From Steromphala cineraria (Eukaryota; Mollusca; Gastropoda; Trochida; Trochidae), in NCBI GenBank assembly GCA_916613615.1, contig OU744725.1, forward strand, positions 9,096,708-9,160,707: a stretch of 64,000 bases of DNA, in the 5' to 3' direction. Position 1 is the first letter of the stretch, and each line of letters opens with the position of its first letter. A model generated the notes under the pieces. That model did not search any database. It saw only the letters and a list, made by a program, of their open reading frames with translations, and had not been told where the DNA came from. Both the position numbers and the translations under genes were made by a program. Below, piece after piece: positions 54,855 through 64,000 of this stretch.

Positions 54855-57674
54855 GGATAAAGGGGAATAACCGCAGGAGGATTAACAAGGGGAATTCCCC
54901 TGATTTTTGTATACAGATCAGTGAACAGCAACGACAAAGCAGTAGCATGTTCACACCAGTAGCTTCTTCACAGCAGTGTTTCCCGTAAGTTTATTGGCAT
55001 TCACCTTATTTTATACAATACAGATAACTTATCGTACTTACAAAGAAGGTAACATTGTATTGCTTGATCTCTTAGACTATTCGGGATATTCGAAGTAAAC
55101 CAATCATGAAATATAACCTCTTAAAATCTAGAGTTAAAGATTTTAAATGCACAACGCCCATTTCTATGAGGTACATGTACATATACTTCCTATATTATAT
55201 CAAATATTCAGTTTGCAAATAAGATAATTCAAGAGATTGAGTGTAAGTCTATGAACACGTTTTGATTTGAGTTTGTTTTCTTAACAGCTCTTAAGAGCTC
55301 CACTCCTGAATGGTAGTAATTTATAATGGCGTTGTGACAGTGTTAACAATAAGATCATGTTTCATCAGTTTTGGTTGGGAGAGGAATATTAAATAAATAG
55401 ACTGTCGATCAGATTTTACAAAGCTCTTAGAATGACTAGATATATATTTTGTGCAAATTCTGACATACAATTAACTGTTTAGCAGGACATTATTAAAACA
55501 CGTTACTTCATGCTGGCTATAACACATATGTGAAGAACGTAAGTACATGTTATATTTTTTTATCTATTTTTTATGTTATGTCAATTGAACAGGCCATAAA
55601 TATTGACAGGCGCAAAATCATTCCCATTGTAAGGACAGCGCTGCTGCTGAAGATTACTCCTCAATATAACATATAATATGGGCGTGGAGAATACATGTAT
55701 TTAGACACCGGTGACGGAAACAGAGTATTTTATGATTCTATTTATGACCGAGTCGTAAAGTGTAGGACAAAACCAAATCTACTTTCCTTAACGACCATTG
55801 TGCATTTATTGCAGCACAAACATCAGTTAAATGAATATATGTAAAGCCTAGACCAGAAAAACTGAGACCAAAAAGAAAGTTTTTTTCGGCAACTGACTTA
55901 GTCATATTGACAATATGAACAAATTCATGATCCATATGTTATATATATGCATGTGTCAAAAATAACGCTACCAAGTTTTTATTATCGTCCAAAACCATAA
56001 TTTATATATATTCTCATTTAATATCAGATAAAGAATGCAATTTGGAAAAAAGCTGACTTATGATCGATCATCAGTATTCGTTCACTGGAACTTGTATTGC
56101 TTAAAAATACAACCTTTTGGCCAATGATATCTTTTAATATAAGAATAACATGTTTGACGAAATCAATTATCTCATCAAATATAGGATATCGAATTCCACA
56201 GTTCATTGCTAGGCAGTATTACCATTTCTAAGACTGTCCTTATAACTATATTTTATCATTCACACCGTACCTAGATGCGTTTCTGTCAAAAAGAAACACA
56301 AAATTCAAGTACCAATTGACTGACCTTTACGTTTGGAAAAATTAACCTAGATAACAGAACCCAAAGCTAACATTTTTATGTTATATTGTAATAAAACATT
56401 TTAAATGTATGTGGGTTCAATGATGTCCATGACCTACCCGCGGTGTCAAACACTGGCTTCACGAATCATGGCATTGGTAGTATTTAGATGACTTATTCCG
56501 AAAGAAAAATGTAATGTGATTACATGGAATAAATTTACAAAGTAACCTTAGGTCTGAATAATGGCTTTAGTCATGAAAGCCCTGAAATGGATATCAAAAT
56601 ATACCCAATAAGCCGCCGATGTATACACACGGCACTATAGGTTTATTGTTGATGTTTTTGGACAAGGGGAATGATTGTGAACACAAAATCCAAATTATAA
56701 GCCTGTTGTCTTACTTTAGTGAAAATTTCCCAGTATGTGTTCCCATTCAGGAAATCCATGTAGCAAGTAGCGGCATCTTCATCGTCAGATAAGGCTTGGT
56801 TTCCTTTTTCTTAATCCTAATTTGATTGATTACACCGTTTTCGTATCAGATCAGAATGTTTTATTTCACATCAGTGTTAATTCCATCAGCACCATCACCA
56901 CCACTGGTACCAGTATGAGCAGCAGCATGAGAAGCTTGAGTATTTGCCTCTGTCATTAGAGTTAAGCAACAACATGTTATGCCGCTTCAGTACTTTCTTT
57001 CTGTTGATTTTTACCAGCTGTGTCTTAACAAAATCATAAAGCTTATGTATTTACACTTTAACTTTACATTTGTGTAAATTTTATCAACTTCAATATTAAC
57101 CTTTGTTAGCTTTCGCAAGTGTTAGTATTAATGAAATGATAAAAGCGTAAGGGTGTATTTTCTTTTTTACTTTTCATTGTGGTATTTTCAACATAATTAT
57201 CGTCTTCACTATTGCCCTCTTTTAGCTTTAACAAATGTATGTATTAACGACATAATGATAGCCTCAGTATTTTTATTCTGTAGCTGCCTTCAGTGATGGT
57301 ATTTACAACAAGATAACAGCTTCATTGTTTACCAAGTTTAATTTTGTTACTTTTAACATCATAATCAATTTTCATATTAACTCATGTTTGCTTTCTCCAG
57401 TGTAAGTATTAATGACATCATGATAGCTCCAGTTTTTACTTCTGATATTTTTCATCTTCGATACAATTAGGGACATTACAATAGCTTCATCGTTTACCTC
57501 TGTTAATTTGTCATCAGTGCTTGAATTAGTAGCAACGTTTTCAATTTAAGTAATAAGATCTGTTCGATTGAAGTTCTACTTGAGTATGTCAACGTTATTT
57601 TTGTAGCAACCACACAATTTAACACACCACAATCAGTTGCCGTACAGTCACCTACCACTTCATCAGCATCAGCA
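54855..57674. other. Intergenic, 5' flank of copy E, with a degenerate tandem repeat
   Basis: No gene seen. From about 57105 to 57450 a unit of roughly 120 bp recurs loosely: TTAGCTTT or TTTGCTTT, a short link, GTATTAATGA or GTATTAACGA, then ATGATAGC and a T-rich tail. A CAGCATCAGCA segment lies directly before the ATG of copy E at 57675, and the same words precede fragment D. It is probably the 5' UTR and promoter zone. No TATA box or initiator can be assigned with confidence. Confidence 0.4.
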
Positions 57675-60600
57675 ATGGCAGAGGAGGAGGAAGGGGATGT
57701 CCAGTTTGTGGGCAGGGAGGAGTTCCTTCAGGATCTGCAGACCAACTGGGGCAGGTACAGAATCTTTGGAGTCTTTGGGATGAAGTCTGTAGGCAAGTCT
57801 CGCACTGTAAATGAGTTCCTTAAGAGGCTACGGTCAAACTATCCGAAACCAGAGAAAAATAGACACATCCATGTGCAACTTCAGTCAGTGAGTTCATGGC
57901 AAGGTCTGGTGCTGAAAATCAAAGGCGGACTGAAGGATAATTCAATGAACGAGGACTTTGCCATATTTTTGAACGAACTTGCTAGGAAAATAAAAAAATG
58001 CCAAGATGAAGACTTTGTATTTGATTTTGATGATGCAGAAGATGTAATTGAAAGCCCAGTCAAAGCTGTGTTTGTGTCCTTGTGTGAGCATCTTCTAGAG
58101 ACCTGTCCAAATGTGAAGATTTTGATCACATCAACAGTCAAGATAAAGTTTCCTCATCATATGGCAAGTTTATACAGCATGGAGCTCCCTGTCATGTCCC
58201 ACAATGATGGTGTGAAGCTGCTCCAATCAGTTACTCCACATATTCAATATGGAGGTGTCATCGATGAAATCGTCAAACTCTGTCTTGGTTTACCGTTAGC
58301 CATCCTCATGACAGGTAATCATCTCCGGACATGCATTCTAGTTCAGTATTGATTATAGTAACATCAGCACTACAGTTTTCATAGCTTGAATCTTTTTTAT
58401 TGGGCAGAATAAACTTGCCTTAAATTGTCATATAAATATGAAATTCATGGTAACAACATTGACATCCTTTAAAATTCCTCTCAGGATGTAAAGATAATTT
58501 GTTTTACCCCATCACATTTTTTTCAAGGTAACCCATAGTTATTTAGGCCAAACTACGGTACAGTACCAAACTCAGGTTTCTTTTTGAATCCTGCCCAAAG
58601 AAATAAACAAGCATTTTATAACTCTTCCCCCACTATCCAGGCAGTGAGCTAGAGATGGATGGAGGGTTTGTTAGCCCTGAGGAGATGGTGGTGATCCTCA
58701 CCCAGTGTAGACTGGAGGCCTGGAGCCGTGAGGAGACGTACTCAGAGGAGGAGCGGCTCGGTGAGTTCAACTTAGGACCAGGAAAAGTTTAAACTGGTTT
58801 TTTCAACTGCCAGGAATCTTTCAACTCAAGCCTATTATAACTTTCATGACTTTCTTAAAATTCTCTAATTCAGTTTGCAAGAATTGCGCATGCATGAATA
58901 CCAAATATATACTGTATTCTGCATATCAATTGACGATGATAATTTTTAAACTCTATCAATTCCCGTGGATAGTATTTTCCTCTTTTCATTTCCAAGGTCC
59001 AATTTACAAAAGTTCTATTGCAAGATTGTCTAAAGTTTTCCAAGACAGACTTGCAGTTCTTGGATATATCCCAGGGTCCTTCACATCCTGCCATGCCAAG
59101 GAGATGCTTGGTAAGTTTCTAAATTTTTAGCATACATGTAGATTTTTCAATATAATCATTTAAATCTCATTTAAAATGATTTGCTTGATTTATTTTATTG
59201 GTATATTTTTATTGTAATCTTGTTTCTAATGAAAAGCCAATCAATCTCAACAAGAAGCCAAAGATGTGACCCTATCTCCGCTGTTGCGCCGACATCTGAT
59301 TGACTTTGATGCTGCCAAACTTCGCTACAATATTCATGGAATCCTAAAACTGTGCTTAGAAGACTTCAGGGCCCTGGACAAACTACCTGGTGGGTAAATG
59401 TTGTCAACAAACGTCCAAATTGATACACAATCATAACAACACACCTCTGTATCTATTATCCTAACCCTCTCTGTTAAAATCTTCTCCCAGAGATCCGGAA
59501 GCGGTACTGTGTGATATTTGCCGGAGTGATGCAGGACCTTGCTACCAGAGTATCTACCAGGGAATGTGCAGAAGCCATCTCAGAACTTGCTGTAGAACAA
59601 CCCAACCTTCAGAAGCTGATGCTGGACGTAGCCTACACCAGCCAGGAGACGTACCCTGTCTATATCAGACTTGTGAAGTCTTCATCACACCTCATTGAGC
59701 AATACTTTGGTGGTAAGATTGAAAAAAGAAAAAACTATATTTAATCAAGGCTCTCCAACGATTCAGAACTTCGGATCCAACATGAAAAAAAATGCTAATG
59801 GATGTTAGGTTGCAAAAATCTTTCCTACGCTTATTACAAGCAAATGTTGTCAAATGCATTTATTGGATTGTAATACTTTATAAAAAATCAGTGTTATTTG
59901 ATTATTCAAGCCGGTAACTCGAGTTTCATGATGAAGTCCCAATTTGCTTCTTGTATCTTAGTTTATGATATTTGTTTGGAATATCATGTATCGAGGATGG
60001 CAGTCTTTGGATCTTATTACAACTCATTGTCTGTGTTGGCAGGTGAAAGTGTCCAGTTTTACGAGAACTGTCTGAAGCTTTGTGAGTCCTACAAGAGAGA
60101 TACGGATGATGCCATTGTTAGTGGGGCTTATGGGAGGTCACTTACGAATGTCAAGGTCAGTACAAAGAAACTGCGGTTGTCCCAATCATTTGTCTCTTAT
60201 CGTTCAACCCCTTAATTCTTAAACAATCCAAATTATTGACCTAAGAACTCATTGTTGGCATCTGACCATGGTGGACCAGATTGCTATAACTAGTTCAATG
60301 TGAACCTGCATTCTTTCCACAGGGTGATCTGCTCACCGGAGAGGAGATGTACAGACGAGCTCTCCTCAGGTCCAGATCTGCTGGATCTGATCGGTCCATA
60401 CTGGCAAATGCTGCTCAAGTTAATCATGATATTGGCTGGAATCTGCATCTGCAGGGGAGGAATGAAGAGGCACTGATGTAAGATCCATGTTGGGTTGTTT
60501 TCCTTTTGAGGTAGTGGTCTAGTTGCAAGGGTATGGACAGGGAGTGTTTCTATTTAGTCAGGATCTTTCAATGGATCGAAAGGGATTGAACAGTTCTGAT

Positions 60601-63600
60601 AAAACAATTCATCATAAAGTTTCATCCACAAACATTTTAGGGCAGTGTTATCTCATCCTTACTCTTCATTCATAACTATTGACTTGTTATCCAAACACTG
60701 GGTGTCCAACTGTCAAATTTCTCTGCAGGAATCTTCAAGAGGCCCAGCATTTGGCAGAAAAGATTGGAATGAAGGATGAGCTCGTCATGTTACGAATTCT
60801 CTCTGTGCGTGGGATACTTCATATAGTCATGGGTAATTATACAACTCTTTAATCTCAAGCAATGATTCATCAAACGGAATATTTTTTCAGATTTCGATAT
60901 AGAGAGCATTCTTTTACAACAGAACTTACTCATTTATTTACCATTTGACATTTGTCCTCAGCCCTCGAGAAGTATAGCAATAGGAAATAGCATTCAGATC
61001 AGTAAGTCTTTAGTCCCGCTTTTTGTTTGCGATGCATCTCAGAAACTGCTGCAACTATGGCCTTCAGTTACCACTCTTCATATGGGGAATAGACAGACAC
61101 CAGACGCACCGGTCAAGAACAATCTTTGGCCAGTTTTCAAATTATTTTGAACGTGATATCTCATTAACCACTTAAGTCTTACCAGTAAGCAGTCGATTCT
61201 GGTGTTAGGGCTAGATTTCTTAAGGCATTTACATGACTTTTCCAGGTTGGTGCAACTGTGATTCGCTGCACATAGAGCCTTTTTTTCTGTGACCTTGACC
61301 TGATGTTCACGGTGATAGCAAGTCTTTCACCAGGGTTTTAATGTAGTTAGCATGATATCTCATGATTTTTGGAGTTAGACTTAAATGTATGAGCATTAAT
61401 CTAACAGTTGAATTCAGTTACATTGACTTCATTATCAAAGTCACTACGAGTCTTCAAAGTAAGCATCAAACTGACCACATTTTCTAGTCCGATAATTTTA
61501 GCTGATGTCTTAATTGCTGCAGGGGACATGGTCACGTTTGTTACAAATACTTGTCACCAGTTGTAATCGTCAATAACATTTTTATATATCTCGGATTATG
61601 AGCCAATGACCTTGTCAGCCTTCTGTCGTCATGTCCATTTTTCTGATGAAATGTCCCAGGTGATAAAGTGTAGAGCATCAGAAAATTTAACACTGGTTCA
61701 CCAAGTATAATGCAGAGGAATATATGGATGACAACTTCTTTGTTCATTGTATGCGACGTTTTACACAGATTCTTGTGTCGTTGTACACCAGGGGCGGTAT
61801 TCTTAAAAGGACTTAAGTCTAAAAAATTACTTAAGTTCCAATAAAAACTTTAGTTTTGACTTAAGTTTTCTGTTTTCTCTTAGTTATATTCATAAAAGGT
61901 CTTAGACTTAAGTTTTAATATGTTTTGACTTAAATTCTAAGCCTGCAAACGGGTAGACTTAACTTTTTGTCCCCGAATTAAGTCACTTCAAAAATTGCTA
62001 TTTTTCACTTTAAATTGAATTTTTCCAACAAATATCTTTCATTTTTAATAAATTTTGCATCTAAAAACAATATATCAAAACAATTCATTGTAATCATTCT
62101 TCAGCAGGTAGGTTCAGTTTTTGTTGTTTTTCTAATTATCTTTTACCTCATTTAAGAATAAGTGGAAGGAATTCCCACATCTAAAAATCATTTTCTAGCC
62201 TCCCACCTAAAAGAGTTCCAAGTCACTGTTGCTAGGATTCTCCCCTTAGCAACATTGCAGACACCAAACAACCATTGACTTAAGTTTTTGTTATTGACTA
62301 AGCCAAGTTTTTGACTAAGTCGCTTTGTGAATAGATACTTAAGTTTTAGACTTAACTAAGTCAAAAGTGAAAAAACTTAAGTCAAACTTAAGAAAGATCT
62401 TAGATTTTTATAGAATACCGCCCCAGGAATATACTGTATTTATGTAAATTATGCTTATATAAGCTTTGTAACATGGTCAAATAAATGGATCGTTGAACAT
62501 CAAAACCAAGCTTTGGGTAATAATATTTTAACATGTAACTGTCATTAATTCCAGAAATAATGAGATACTATTCATTCTTAAACACAGATATAACGAACTC
62601 CAAGGAACCAAAGAATTTAGTTTGCCATATCCAGTGTTCGCTGCTCGAGTTTTGCCGCAATACAAAGGGCTTTTGACGAGACTTCACTAGTTGTTCACTA
62701 TATCCGATGGTTCGCTATATACGAATTCGCTATATCCGTGTTCTACTGTATTGAAAATTGCTGGTCTTCTCCTTCAGGTCATTATGAAGAAGGTGAGAAG
62801 TACCACCTGGAGTCTCTGAGAAGAACAGTAGCAAGATACGGAGAGATGCACCACCATGTTGGTTCATGTTACAACAACCTTGGTATATATTACATGCAAA
62901 AGGGAGACTACTCTACATCTAACGACTACTATAGGAAGGGTCTCGAAGTGAAGAGGGAAACCAATGCACCACCAGCATCAATCATTGTCTCCATCAGTAA
63001 TGTTGTCTCTGTGGAAATAATGGGAAAGGAGTTTTCCGCAGCTAAACTGTTGTTAGACGAAGGAGCAGAAATAATGGATAAACAGCTGTCTCAGTTGGGG
63101 TAAATATCTAGGTTTTTATATTATCTAAAAAAAGATTTTATAGAAAAAAATTGTGATGGATTAAGAGGGATTAAGGAATTTTAATGAATCGATGTGTTTT
63201 GTTTCTTGCAGAAGTATATATGTGAAAGGTCTGATCCCAGAAGGTTACGGACGACTTTACTCAGAAACCGGGGACCAGAAGGCGGCCATTAAAGTCCTTG
63301 AAGAACAAGCCAAACACAGAAGAAACCCTGATTTCGGTCAAGACGGCCTCGTTGAATGTTTGCTGAGTTTAGGTCGAGCCCATAGAAAAGCTGGGACTAA
63401 AGATAAGGCATGGCAGGTTTTGAGAGAACTTTTGAGTCAGAGGGAAACGGTAGCTAACAATATTCCACAGAGCAGATTCGTCTTTGGTGGTGTGATAGAG
63501 ATGGTTGAAATGATGACTGAAGAGAATTACTCAAGGGAAGATAACTCTCCTAGTTTGGAGGAGCTGTTCTCCTTTGGGAGTGATGAACTTCTAAGGATCA

Positions 63601-63701
63601 CATCTTACTACACGGAGAGGGGAGTGTTTACTATGAGAGACATCTATGATAGGAAACTGAAGGAGTGGAACGTCAAGTGGAGGAAAGTCACTGGTTCTTA
63701 A
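57675..63701 (+). CDS. NB-ARC-TPR (STAND NTPase) gene copy E, intact, 10 exons, 810 aa
   Basis: Exons 57675..58314, 58641..58760, 58997..59110, 59237..59389, 59491..59712, 60043..60155, 60323..60477, 60729..60832, 62778..63099, 63212..63701. The lengths (640, 120, 114, 153, 222, 113, 155, 104, 322, 490) sum to 2433 nt, and every junction keeps the frame, which strongly supports the model. Residues: FVGRE 11-15, Walker A GMKSVGKS 35-42, Walker B VFDFDD 115-120, sensor-like ILITSTV 149-155, GLPLA 205-209. Exons 2-5 encode a helical or winged-helix-like region, and exons 6-10 TPR-like helices (CYNNLG, YYRKGLEVKRETN, SLGRAHRKAG). NB-ARC proteins are ATP-dependent molecular switches, as in Apaf-1 and plant NLRs, and TPRs usually bind proteins. 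A cytosolic sensor or scaffold role is an inference. Only about ten residues precede the NB-ARC, so no effector domain is encoded. The acidic start MAEEEEGD and exon 10 differ most from the other copies. Nephrocystin-3-like or TPR-28-like annotation names would be possible. Confidence 0.93.
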
Positions 63702-64000
63702 AATTTTCCAGAGCCATCTCCCTATATGACAGTTCGGAAACTGGCGTTTTAAGCATTGTAATTGAAAATATCATCCACAATCTGATATCCACAGGAACCC
63801 AGTAAATCCTTTCTGCTCGATGGCAATTGTGTTTCATTAAAAACAACAATTTACTCTTCTGTTTCCTGACACCTTGAGTTACAGAGACCGAGGCCTACAT
63901 AAGCAAACCATTGCCATTCATTAACCATCTGAAGCAATTAATATCATAGGCACCGATGTCAGCTACGATGTCATCAACCTCATCTACAAGAAGATGTATA
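63702..64000 (+). other. 3' flank of copy E
   Basis: About 300 bp after the stop, to the window edge. Probably 3' UTR and flanking sequence. It does not resemble the 3' flanks of copies A, B or C, and no MITE is present. I see no canonical AATAAA. Confidence 0.5.

Noticed and set aside
54728..54954. Two long minus-strand frames rich in Tyr, Cys, Val and Ile
   Set aside because: They are the direct translation of an 11-bp minisatellite that has no stop in those frames.

Overview
This is eukaryotic genomic DNA: AT-rich, with intron-split genes that use consensus GT-AG junctions, and full of transposon relics, fold-back repeats and simple repeats. Repeats ending in CTCACTCACTCA, the frequent GTTATCTCCCTT and ACATGTACATGTA words, and Tc1-like relics suggest a marine mollusc, perhaps a gastropod. 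That is an inference from repeat style, not proof.

The main content is a tandem family of NB-ARC-TPR (STAND-class NTPase) genes on the + strand. One copy (57675..63701) is intact. Its ten exons join in frame to give 810 codons: an NB-ARC core starting almost at residue 1 (FVGRE, Walker A GMKSVGKS, Walker B VFDFDD, GLPLA), a helical or winged-helix middle, and C-terminal TPR-like helices. No death, CARD or TIR domain is present. Three more copies have the same ten-exon plan. Copy A (271..12552; exons 1-2 lie before the window) has a 2-nt deletion in exon 5. Copy B (17389..25536) has an in-frame TGA in exon 3. Copy C (30038..38053) has a 4-nt deletion near its C-terminus. A fifth copy (D, 40170..40759, minus strand) is only a decayed exon 1, and it sits between long inverted repeats.

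Layout: 1..12552 copy A, with a 5-kb intron 8 packed with inverted and Tc1-like repeats; 12553..17388 spacer with a MITE-like element and a 107-nt (TC)n tract; 17389..25536 copy B; 25537..30037 a second copy of the same spacer; 30038..38053 copy C, with a LINE and a mariner/Tc1 relic in intron 3; 38054..42375 SINE-like sequence, then the inverted-repeat unit holding D; 42376..57674 a gene-poor, repeat-rich region with one candidate minus-strand gene for a secreted or membrane protein (46041..49628), two TTAA-flanked MITEs, a dispersed segmental duplication and an 11-bp minisatellite; 57675..63701 the intact copy E; 63702..64000 its 3' flank.

Copy B is a hybrid. It is C-like from its 5' side up to about 25202 in exon 10, and A-like from there through its 3' flank. 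This is the expected product of one unequal crossover between A-type and C-type neighbours, which would have duplicated a 12.65-12.98 kb unit. Short tracts that match E better than C point to added gene conversion. The locus looks like a fast-evolving birth-and-death cluster, probably of innate-sensor type; that function is inferred from family knowledge.
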